64,000 bases of DNA from Ectocarpus siliculosus (lineage: Eukaryota; Sar; Phaeophyceae; Ectocarpales; Ectocarpaceae), in the NCBI GenBank assembly GCA_000310025.1, contig FN649734.1:5479349-5543348 (forward strand), written 5' to 3'. Positions 11,150-21,446 of this stretch are shown here, piece after piece. The notes beneath the pieces were generated by a model. It ran no database searches. It was not told where the DNA came from and saw only the letters and a program-made list of their open reading frames with translations. The position numbers were made by a program, and so were the translations under genes. Within the stretch, counting starts at the first letter, position 1. Every line of letters begins with the position of its first letter.

Positions 11150-14100
11150 ATGTTTGATCTTGTTTCTCTCCTGGATGCCATTCATTCACCTCGCTCATTG
11201 GAAGTGTCTTCACGTACATGTTGGTTCGTATTTCGTATGTTCGTATTGAACTTTATTGTGGCCGCGCTCGTGGTTGTCCGTGAAGCGCTGTCAAAAAGAC
11301 GAAACTTGTGCCGCGTTTTCTTCTGCTATTTACTCTGCTTTGCGGTGTCAGCTCAATTCTGGTTCAGGGCAATCAGGGCAAGCGTCACCGTTTCTTCCGC
11401 GCAGCACTTGGGGTAACCCTTGCATCGCTTGGCGCGTTCGTGGACTTGCATTGGTCTGTCTGCTTTCTACGGCCAACCGTCCTTCTGACCCCCGCCCCCG
11501 TGCCCAATCAAACGCCTCTTGTCCCTGTACCCCAGCTCGACCCAGACGTTCCACGGAGGACAAGATTGGGCGCACCTCTCTAACTTTGTGGAGGACTTTA
11601 GCGTCACGACAAATGGACTAGGCACCCCTGAAGCCGCATTGCAAGCCGCCTACAAAGCGGTGAGGGAAAATCCAAGTTTTTGTTGTTGTCGTCGTTGTTG
11701 TGGTCGTCGTCGTCGTCGTCGGCGTTGTTGTTTGTGGCGACCCTACTCGTTGTTGGTTTTGTCGTGGTGGGTTCGACAGGATATATGTGCCCTGGTGTGG
11801 AGCGAAGACTTTTCCCCTTGTACAACAGTAGGTGCACGCGCGCAGGCGCTGCGAACCGAAACTATTTAGAAACGCGTTGGCCAATTTTGCCGATAAGGGT
11901 GAGTATTAATTGGTCTGAAGTCGCGCCCCATCTACCATCAAGTTTGTCGTGGTTGGAAGGAAGGGGATTTTCTAATATCTCTTCGCAATCCTTCTCCTCT
12001 ATCATGCGCGAACATAAGGTGTCTGACAGTGGAACAATACTCCTCGCGAACAGCCAAACTCCCTGGTAACACAGCCTGCTGTCGGGCGTGTTTTTTTTTC
12101 ATGAAGTATCCCCTTGCGGACAATGTGCCTGGCAAGTTCTACCCGCCAGCAACCAAGACGTGAACCGCTCCGAACGACCGACGCATGTTCTTTTTCTTCG
12201 TTGTTTCGTAAGGTTTCTGGCATCAAACACTACCCGCCCTCGGACTTTGAGCCGGCGGCGTCCGACCTGGCGCGGTTCTTGTGGCCCGGAGAGACCTGGA
12301 CGCAGGGGAGAGAGCGTCTTCTGCTAGGAAACGGTGAGGAGCTCCATCATCTGGTTGAGAGGTTGTTTTGGTTAACTGACCGTGGGGGGGGGGGGGCGAA
12401 TTTCAAGAAATGTTGCAAAGGGGGAAGTGTGAGCTATCGTTCAGTTCCTTATTTTTCTCTTGACAGGGGCTCCGAGGAGTAAAGGTTACGTCTAGGAGAT
12501 GGTAGAAAATTGTATCGAGGATTTTGTTAGACATTCGGGAGAGACATAATGTGGCACACACAGGGTTGAGAATGGTGACACGTGCCGTGGTACAGGCATA
12601 AACATGGAAGACGCGGCACCCAGGAAAAGTGAAAATCTTGTTGTGAGTTTTGAAGCTGTTTTTACCAGGGGTGTTCACGGTGTGGAACCGCACGGCGGTG
12701 CGGTTTTTCGTATCTTGACATGGTCACGGTGCGGTGCGGTGCGTTTTTTTTCAATCTCAATATTTGACCGTGTGGTGCAGTGCGGTTTTATCATATCACG
12801 GTGCGGTGCGGTGCGATTTTTACCATCTCGAAATTCGATGGTGCGGTGCGGTGCGTTTTTTTTCATGTCGAAATTGGACGGTGCGGTGCGGTGCGGTTCA
12901 CCGTCGCACATTTTTTTTGACGGTGCTGTTTTTGCTGCCCCGTGACAAAACCGCGCGAACCGTGGCCTTGACGGCGGTGCACCGTCAAAGAACATCGCGG
13001 AGAATACTACGGTTGTCCGTGACAAAATGACGGGGTCTCCATGATTTTGTTTTTTCGTGGAATACGTTAGGTTTATTTAGTCCATTGAAATGAGGCCGAC
13101 ACGACAAATCCCGCGACTTGCGGTCAGAAAACCCGAAAACCTCAGACAAAGGAGAAGCTACTGATCATTTACTTTATTTTCCCAGTCACCATACGCTCCT
13201 ACAACACGAGCTACATTCCTCACTTGCTTCTACTACTACTACTACTACTACTGTTGTTGGAATATATATGCGAATATGTGAACATGCTAGAAAAAATGAA
13301 GAAAAAATCTGGCAGCACCACCAGGCATGCGGCTCATGCTCGCCACGGGCTACAACCCGCGAATGAATGCGTTGACGGCGGTGCGTTGCACGCTGCGAAC
13401 TGTCTTCGGGGTGCCCCCAGCTTGCGCGGCATCAGCAGCACCAGCAGAGCAGTGGTAGAACCGCCGGGAGAAGGAGATGGACGCGTGGTGACCACCTCTG
13501 CAAGAGGCTGGTCGCCATCGTCGGGGGGTGACTCCATCAGAGATGGGCGGAGTTGTGCACGGAGCGTATCGCAGCCGTGGCGGTGTGTAGTGTGTGGTGT
13601 GGTGTGGGGACACGTGCGTGCTGGCCCAAAAACAATAGTCAACGTTTAATGTTCCTGGTGTGTGTCTGCACGACAAAACCGTTCCTTACCTGCGGTTTTT
13701 ACCGCGGTTTACTGCGTTTTTTTTCGCGGCGTACTGCGGTTGTGGCTATGGGGGGGGGGGTGTACTCGTAGTCGTGCATGCCGTAGTCGTTAGACCATTG
13801 AACTCGCATCCCTACAAAGCCGGGACGGAGCACGCCGGGTTCTCACCGGACCAGGCTATGACATTATATCACCAAGCGCGAAGCACCGTGAGGTATTCGG
13901 CGAGTCGCGTGAAGCGTGCGCTGCATCCTGCTAAGGGTATTCGGCATCTTGTGCTTACTTCCTTGCGTACGGATGACAGCTGCGTATGACTTAATTTACT
14001 TTCTGGTGCTTTCACTTCCTGAGACAGTTATGAGCACTGTGTAACTGCCTCGAGGATGCTTGACCGTTTTAACACAACGTGGTGCGATCATCCCCCTTGC

Positions 14101-17100
14101 ACGGAGTGAGGGTTCTCGACCCCGCACAACATGACCTACTCGACCACCATTATGGTTACCGCAAAAAAAAAACCAGAGGTAAAAAAAAACAACGGAACCT
14201 GGTTGCCGAGCTCACGAAGTGAATTGGCTTGTTTTACAACGTCGGTGCCAAACGACGAAAACCCAACCCCGATGGCAAACACCGGGGACGGGGGACGGGG
14301 TGGGGCAAACCGCACCGTAATAAAACCGCAACTACGGTTATTTGTGAATCCTTTCGGTGCGGTGCGGTGCGTTTTTTTCATCTCGAAATATGACGGTGCG
14401 GTGCGGTGCGGTTTTGTCATGTCGATATTTGACGGTGCGGTGCGGTGCGGTGCGGTGCGGTGCGGTGCGGTGCGGTGCGGTGCGGTGCGGTTTTTCTCAT
14501 CTCGANNNNNNNNNNNNNNNNNNNNNNNNNNNNNNNNNNNNNNNNNNNNNNNNNNNNNNNNNNNNNNNNNNNNNNNNNNNNNNNNNNNNNNNNNNNNNNN
14601 NNNNAAACACAAATTGTCTTTCAGATCAACACCGCACCGCACCGTCGTGAAAAACCGCACCGTGAACATCCCTGGTTTTTACGGTTGTGTTTACCCGCTC
14701 CAATGCAGCTTAGAGGCTTCACTTACCTTTCCGGAAACAATCGAGTACCAGGTTCACCGCATACGTACCAGCGTTGACCGATTTTGCCTTCCGCGCCATA
14801 CCCACCCATCTGTTACCTGTACAACCTTATGCTCTGTTTCAGGCGCGAGCGAATTGATCGATCTTGTCATCCGCAACGCAATCCCCGGTCGATGGCGGCC
14901 CGGGCCTCAACGCACCCAGTACAAGGAGTATGCTCGCTCCGCTCTTGCTGCAGGTGGGTGTTTTCAGCCTCGGTAGTAGATAGCAGCGACAGGTTTGTTT
15001 CACCGACCCTCCGACGCAAAACATGGAGGGTTTACTTGGTTCGTCCAACCCTAGTTGTATACCATCAAATATATCGCCGCAGAGCGTGTTGAACCGTCAG
15101 CAGCTTGGATCCCAATGTGTGTCACCAAGAGGTACTTTTGCAATGGGCGGAGTGTGTGGGAACAACCCTGTTGCACGTGTCGGGTTTCGTTGGACCATTT
15201 TCTCTCATATTACGACGCTGACGCGCCTCGTCGACCTGCATCTTCAGGGTGGCCTCCGCTTTCCAGTTCTTGTCCGCAGCATTCCATCTGATTATTGAAT
15301 CAGAGCCTATCCCATCCTTTTCTGATATCGCTGCTTTTTGTCGTCAACCTGCTGGTATAGACACCTTTGTCTTGGAGTACTTTTATGGGATTGAGTACAA
15401 GCATGACCGGTAGTTCTTGGTAAGATACATTGGTTCGGCGGGAAGTGCAACTCCCTGGGGTAGAATGTAGCCAGGGGGTGAGTCGTCATGGCCCCTCTCT
15501 GCAGAGGTGACGCAGTCTAGGAAAGATACCAAGGCAACAGCAAGCACTCCTGTACCAAGAAAACCAAGAAATCCATAAGCAAGTGAGTCTTATGCGTGTA
15601 CACCACACCACATTTGGCGTCGTCGGCAGGACGATGCCTCTTGCACCGCATCTTCGATCGCGCTGTTTGGAACTCATCGCTACCCTGAGAATGCACCGCA
15701 ACACTCTCCTGACGTCTCACATATATTGCCGACGTCGACATGCCCTTTGGACGCCGATTGATGCCCTCGTTGACGTAAGTACGTCCCATCCTGGCTCTCT
15801 CTTTTTGGCGATGTCTCCGTTTCGTTCCATAGGCTTCACCACGGCGGCCTCCACCGACCGGTCGGCCACTTTGATGTGCCTCGTCAACCCGACCAACCCC
15901 ACGGGGGACTACTGGGGCGTCGAAGAAATGAAGGCGTTCATTGAGGGGGGATGTGACTCCGGAACCACGGTGATCGTCGGTGAGGAGAAAGGAGGGGCGG
16001 GAAGACCGTGGGGTAGTAGACACGAGGCCTATGGTATCAATGCTGAGCGTACGCGTCTGAGGCGAAGGCTCTGTTGGGAGTGAGGGGTCTGTGCTTCACA
16101 CCGGTGATAGTACACATCCTCCGTTGGTTGGGGAGAAGAGGCTGGTTAAGTAGGATCAATGTTCGCTTTACCTGCATCACCTTACCTGCCCGTTGGGTGT
16201 GCCTAGGGCAGCCTTTTAATGATTTCCTTGTGTACCAATACTCGCCTGTACAAATGATATGAAGTATGACACATTTCTGCGCCATGGCTGTATCTGAGGG
16301 TTTCTTGGGATATTTCCATCTGACGATTTTGCCGAATTTTGCCGACAAATTTATCTGTGTAGAGAATGGCGTGTTAACAAGCACAGCTTTGCGACCCGGC
16401 CTGCTGCATTCTGCAACAAGACGAAGACAAGAAAACCCATGATGTCCGATTATTTTTATATCCTTGGCAGACGAGAGTATGCAACCGTGGCTAGGACCCA
16501 AATGGAGGGAAGATAGCCTCTACTCTCAAGCAGAGTGGCTTCGAAGCATGTCCGTTGATAAGGGGGTGCACGTGTGGGTCATGACCAGCTGGACCAAGGT
16601 GAGAAGTGTGTGCTGAGTTTTTCATAACATTGTTCCGCACGAATTTCGTGATTGTTTTTGAGTGACCTCTTGTTTAGGGCAGCTGGACGGGGTGATTTTT
16701 TTCATGCGGAGTATCATGCTCATGTGCCTCCTACCCAGGTTCTCGATACTGGGTGCTTGGCTGTAGTAGCGCGTTCTTAGACGTGAGAGCTTCCTTGCAG
16801 CGGATGCGCAACCATCGGGAACATGTTGAAGTTTCTGTGTTTAATGCGCTTTTGGCTTTTGCCCAATTCGGGGTTAAGCAGGGCACTCGCTTGTCTTGGA
16901 TTCGTTGTCCCTTGAAGGCCTTGACGGATGACGACGAAGTTCCTCTGACCGGGTAGATGTCACAATCATGAAGCACGTTGTACTGGTCTTTTTCGTAGAT
17001 ATTTCATCGCCCGTGCCCTTTCTCGACGACAGCTTAAACTGATGGTGGGGTGTGGGCCCCGGAGAAATGCAGTAGGACTACAGCCATTGATAGTTCTGCC

Positions 17101-20100
17101 CGGCGCGGAGGGTCTTTTTGACAAGACTTTTCCAGGGCACGCACAAGAACTCTTAACGCTCGTTAAAGTCCTACGTGGCGACTGTCCTGTTTTTTTTTTT
17201 TTGACGCATACGTCTATGATGCTTAGACCTTCCAAATGAGCAAGATATCACGGATCTACTCCTTGCCTTCAGTTCCGGGGCGTTCCTTCTCAAACACTGC
17301 CTGTTAATGGTACCGGACGTGGTAGTCACGTTGGAATAGACAAGGTACAGCACGGAGGCACAAGATTTCAACGGCGGTAGCCATCACCCGAATACACAAC
17401 AGGGGGCTCAAGCCTCAGGCTGAAGGGTGCGTCTCCCACCAAAAGCATGCTGGACCGCTAGACGAAGCACAGGAGCTAACGCGGGAGGAAATCAATATGT
17501 TCATGTGGCGAGAGATCCCACGTCCATTGAAACGCGAAGAGGCCATTCTCGTCAGTGCTATACCTTGTCTTCTCCATAGTGGTTAACCAAGTCCGGTACT
17601 CTGAACCTGAGCCATTAGCGTGCGAGAAGGAAGACCTCGGAGTGTGAGAAAAGGAGTTGAACCGTGGTGTCTAGCCCATTAGGAGAGTCTCAGCGTCATC
17701 TGTGTAAGCTAGAGGACCCAGGAGGGTCCCACGCAAGACTTCAAGGAGTGTTAGAGTTCTTGGCAACACCGTGGAAAAGTCCTGCTACAGTATTTGAGTA
17801 TTGTTTGAAGCACTTGTCTAGTTTGGCGATAACGCAGGACATCTCTCTGCCGAGCGATTGATTCATCGGCTCGACGTGCTTCATCGGCTCGACGTGCTTC
17901 GGATGCACTGTGCATCGTAGTGCTTGCAACGTTTCGCAGTATCTCTTCCGATGAGTACTGCTGTTAGCCTCCAAGCACACGCGTACTGCTGTATGTACTG
18001 TAGGCGGGTCTCACTCGCCACAACTTCGAGTGTATGTCTTTCCCTAAGGTCCAAGTCGAAGATCGTTCTTGATGAGCTTGTTATACGTAATCCGACATGC
18101 TTCGGAACATTCCACCGCTGTCGCGGAACAACGCACCCCCCTGACTTGCTGTGTCTGATGCCTCCTATTTATTTCTATCTCGCCACCGTTTGCTCTGTGT
18201 TTTTGGTGGCTCGCGTCCGCTTTTCGTGTCTAATGTCGGTGCTACTCGTTGCGTGGGGGAAGATTTGGTCCTGCTGCGGCGTGAGACTGGGTTCAGTCGT
18301 GGCGCCGACGACCGACCTGCAGAAGGCGGTGAAGGCCAAGCAGGTAAGGGATGAACCAGGCGTTGGGATAGCGTGCTTCATGTGCCGTTTCGTGGAGTAC
18401 TGTAGGCCGGCGCTTGTGATGCTGTCCGCTTTCGTGATGCTTCATGTCTCCGTGCTGTGTTGGGTGCTTGTTGGAGGGGAGTCGCTAGGCGCTTCATCGC
18501 TTGTCAAAACGATGAGTTTTGCACATTGCTTAAGGGTTAGCGGTTGCGAGATGGACTGGGCGGGACATATGGATGGTGTGCTTGTTGAAGTCAGGAGAAG
18601 GGTTCAGTGGTCACTTCCCCCTTTTCGCGCATGCTCACGGATCTATTCCTTTCCATCGCAGAATTCCATGGTGCTGTTTTGACTCCCGAGAGAGAACTTC
18701 GAACCCAAAACATGCCGCTAGTGATGTACAGTAGGTTTCCGAGGTTGCCACAGTTATACCGTATATGACACAAGATAACACACCCCCTGGACCGATTTTC
18801 AAAGCTCGATTACTCCACGACGAAGAGGATGCATAAATGAAACAATACGTTTTCGAACAGCTCTCGACAAAACGGTTCCAACGCCGCCGTTTTCGGCGCT
18901 GTGACTCTTCCTGCTGTTGAGAAATCGAGCTTTGAAAATCGGCCAAGGGGGTGTGTTATCTTGTGTCATATACGGTAGGCCACCGCGGCGCTCGACTCGA
19001 TACTGACGATGATTTTTGAGTATTGATGTAGACCCTGAAGTACGGTACCATTACCACGGGCGACGTACGGTACCATTAAACGCGTGCCTGCGACGCGCTT
19101 CAGCACGATTGCGCAGATGGAGAAAGGTTCTCCGCATCATCGGCCCCCTCACAAACTCGCGCCTCAAACAACCGCCTCATTTCCAGGTGCCGTGGAGCGT
19201 GAACAGCATTGCTCTGCATTTCCTGTCGGAGGCCATCAGGGACACCGGCTACCTCAAGTAAGAAACGTATCACGGCTTGTTTCGTCGCTGTCGCCTGTGG
19301 ACTGTTTGCGTCTTCTCACACTCTCTCCAAAACGATGACACTGAGCCGACTTTGGGTATGCTCTGTCAAGGACTTTGCCATCATCACCCGCAGAAGAGAT
19401 GAACTCGATCGCGCCGCTACCCACATGCGTCTCGCATCGAAGAGAGTTTTTCACTGACGTTGGCGTGACAGCAGCGTGACTTGTCTGCAATTCCTTAGGG
19501 AGACAAGCTTCTTGGACCGTCGTGGCATGTAATAATTCCTTTTTGGCTTCCAACACGTTTATTTCGTGTCTTGAACTAAGTGTGCATTCAGCAGGCATTC
19601 TAGCCCAGATTGAAGCCGACCGGTCCACGTTCTGAGCACGAAGCCGAAAAATTGTGACATCAAAAACATTGGGCGCGAGTAACCTACATCCACCCCTGGA
19701 TACATGCCATTTGTACTCAAGAACAATGCAGAGCTCATTTGTTGGGCTCTGACATGTTTTCGAGCCAAAAATGGAAGACGTGGTCCTCAGAGGAATTCTT
19801 GCCTCCGGCCTCGGATGGAACCTCATCAGTAGAGTAGGCAAGACCGTACAGTACGTTGATACGCTTGTGCGATAATAATTTTGGGGTCAGAACTTAGGTG
19901 GTGTTTGGGCTTATGCTATGGACCTTTTGTGGATCTTTTTAGGCGAGCTGTATATCGGTGTATGCGGCTGTCGGTTTGTGCTGACTTGAGGGAAGGAATG
20001 CAGAATCTGGTTTGTGGTGTGTTTCTCGGGGAACGTGTCGGTATGGCTGCTTCCCTTTCGCCACACTTGCACATGCGCCTCATTGTGATCGGTGTGTTGC

Positions 20101-21280
20101 CCCACATCCCTATCTATCCCCTACCGGTCGTGGTCCGGCCGTAATAGATTGCCCGGGCTGTGTTTGTCGCCGCTGGCATTGCTCAAGCTATCCCCGCCTG
20201 ACTCGGTGTGCATGCATGCAACGGTTAACATGTGGCCACAGGAGGACGTGGGACTTGACGCAGGTATGGAATCGCGACACACGCAAGGAGATCCTGGAGC
20301 AGCACCCAGACTGGGAGGTGCATGGGAAGGTGAGTCCATGACTCTCAAGAGAGACCTCGAAACTGTTACTGATATCTTTTCTGTCAAGTTACAGCTCCAC
20401 GCCGCCTCGGCGCAACTGAGGGAAACGATTCGTAAGTCGATAGGAAGACAACCAGATACCCGGTTGTGCCCGGTTGTGGACGGGCAGTTCAGAAGGGATA
20501 TGTTCCACATCGCAGTACGACATACAATAGGGATTTGTGTGGATTGTGGAACGTAGCGAAAGTTCGAATAATGGCTTGGTTACCCATTCGCAGACATCGC
20601 CTTTGCTGGGAGACAAACGCTAGCCTAGAACGGCTGAGGAGCCTAGCAAAATGTAGCGTCTACGGCGCTGAGTTTGTATTTAGAGCACTCAAGCGGCGTA
20701 GTTTAAATTTGCTCGCGTGAACTTAAGGACTGTTTTGTACTTTTCTGGGACGCGTCCTGAGAGACGAAACGCAAATAAGTGCCGAGTACTCCTCCTTCTC
20801 ACGACATACGAGCTACCGGCGGCATCTGATAAAGCCGAAATGTACGCTGAACTTTGTTGTAAAGTCGCCCGGAGCCGCCGAAGTTGCACGTATACTTGGT
20901 ACGAACGTGTATACGTGAACGCTCTCCCTTCAAGGGAACACCTCGTCAACGATGAAATCTGTTGAGCCGATGCTACGATGGGTACCCTCCTGAAATAGTG
21001 CGGCGTGCATAACGACGTCCTGGACATAAACCCTCATCCCGCTCTTCGCCTGCCTCCCGGTCTGCTGTTTTGCCAGGACTTCCTCTCCTGGCTATGGATA
21101 AACACTCACGACGAGGCGGTGACTGCGGACGTCGTTCGCCTCGCTCGCGCTGCGGGCGTTCCTGTGCGCTCGGGGGCACCAGGCTACAACCTCCCGACCT
21201 TTTTCAGGATCGCTGTCCGTAAGGAAGCACAGAGGGCGGCACTGTGGAAAGCGCTTCTTCCGCTGGCCCCGTCCTCCTAA
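11150..21280 (+). CDS. PLP-dependent class I/II aminotransferase (HisC-like fold type I), ten exons
   Basis: Exons 11150-11412, 11536-11659, 12213-12333, 14843-14953, 15833-15979, 16471-16598, 18263-18343, 19187-19257, 20242-20329 and 21077-21280 join in frame to 445 residues. All introns are GT-AG and every phase matches. In order the protein shows HGGQDW and VEDFSVTTNGLGTP (about 95-115), HYPPSDFEPA, GASELIDLVIR, the PLP-binding NPTNPTG (about 225-231) and VDE with the PLP-pyridine Asp (about 256). These are followed by SWTK with the Schiff-base Lys (about 298), a GVRLGS motif and FFRIAVR with the substrate-carboxylate Arg (about 422). All key residues are present, so an active enzyme is expected; the substrate is unknown. 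It resembles histidinol-phosphate aminotransferase and related fungal and stramenopile enzymes. The first exon is the weak point: the frame is open from ATG 11150, but it is hydrophobic and unlike the family. A shorter exon after the acceptor at 11351 is possible. Introns are packed with mobile DNA. Confidence 0.88.
13749..14275 (+). repeat. Dispersed 530-bp repeat, copy 1 (nested in the hAT element)
   Basis: This segment matches the reverse complement of 24460-24990 along its whole length, from a G-run (GGGGGGGG) to CGACGAAAACCCAACCCC. Both copies keep one open frame ending TSLRTDDSCV* (13989 here), with SHPYKAGTEHAGFSP upstream. Many of the differences change amino acids, so it may be open only because the copies are young. 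Its place inside the hAT element could mean it inserted there or that it is the element's own interior. Confidence 0.75.
14506..14604. other. Assembly gap (99 N)
   Basis: A run of 99 N interrupts the sequence directly after the longest GGTGC array. The sequence beyond the gap carries the complementary motif GCACC. The true length of the pentamer array is therefore unknown, and reading frames crossing the gap are artefacts. Confidence 0.99.
16753..17239 (+). pseudogene. Possible transposon-derived coding relics in an aminotransferase intron
   Basis: Within the 1.66 kb intron between the SWTK exon and the next, two open plus-strand stretches look protein-like. The first is 16753-16956 (with RASLQRMRNHREHVEVSVF and LTDDDEVPL). 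The second runs from about 16980 to 17239 (with FIARALSRRQLKL and VLPGAEGLFDKTF). They are in different frames and I recognise no family. They could be remnants of a mobile-element protein. A third fragment may lie at 17664-17861. There is no evidence that they are spliced into the host mRNA, whose flanking exons join without them. Confidence 0.25.
18759..18975. mobile_element. 217-bp MITE with TA target duplication (Tc1/mariner-like)
   Basis: Inverted ends of about 53 bp start CCGTATATGACACAAGATAA and end inside at TTTTCAAAGCTCGATT; only a few bases differ between the two ends. The element is bordered by TA on both sides (18757-18758 and 18976-18977), the target duplication of Tc1/mariner-type elements. 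It has no coding capacity and would fold into a long hairpin. It lies in the aminotransferase intron before the VPWSVN exon. A diverged relative lies at 41774-41988. Confidence 0.82.
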
Positions 21281-21376
21281 CTGGAGGTTAGGTCGCTTGA
21301 TGTTGGCTCTGGATAGGTGTCAAGGGTAGTTAGGGTTGAGAGTTGAATTAATCAGTCCATGGTTGGTCACATACAT

Positions 21377-21446
21377 GCGACTGAGTGGTGCAGTTGGTAT
21401 TCTTGCACCCTTGTGACGTTTGGAACGCGGGTTCGAATGTCGGGGA
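21377..21446 (+). repeat. tRNA-like segment (probable SINE head)
   Basis: TGGTGCAGTTGG fits an RNA polymerase III A box, and GGTTCGAATGT about 40 bp further on is close to a B box. The outer acceptor-like ends pair only weakly, so it is not a functional tRNA. A tRNA-derived SINE remnant is the likeliest reading. No body matching the other SINEs of this window was found beside it. Confidence 0.35.

Larger units (their letters stand above)
12666..14674. mobile_element. Non-autonomous hAT-type element with GGTGC subterminal arrays
   Basis: The ends read CAGGGGTGTTCACGGTG at 12666 and, inverted, CAGGGATGTTCACGGTG at 14674, giving 17 bp with one difference. Both flanks carry the identical 8-bp target duplication GTTTTTAC (12658-12665 and 14675-14682). 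CAGGG ends with 8-bp duplications are typical of hAT elements. Just inside each end lie runs of GGTGC spaced by T-rich blocks such as TTTTTTTTCATGTCGAAAT, at 12690-12960 and 14355-14500. Hence there is a higher-order period of roughly 55 bp. No transposase frame is visible. The element sits in the 2.5 kb intron between the third and fourth aminotransferase exons and contains both a second dispersed repeat and the assembly gap. Confidence 0.88.

Noticed and set aside
12604-13030. Open frames on both strands at 12.6-13.0 kb
   Set aside because: They are translations of the GGTGC satellite, open because the 5-bp unit lacks stops.
14131-14976. Long plus-strand frame of 281 codons across the gap
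   Set aside because: It runs through 99 N and the GGTGC array; it is an artefact of the repeat and the gap.
15509-15775. Extra aminotransferase exons with open frames (LYQENQEIHKQ and a frame ending at GAC|GTAAGT)
   Set aside because: Their phases cannot be joined to the next exon, whereas exon 14843-14953 joins directly to 15833-15979 in phase and gives the sequence expected for the family.
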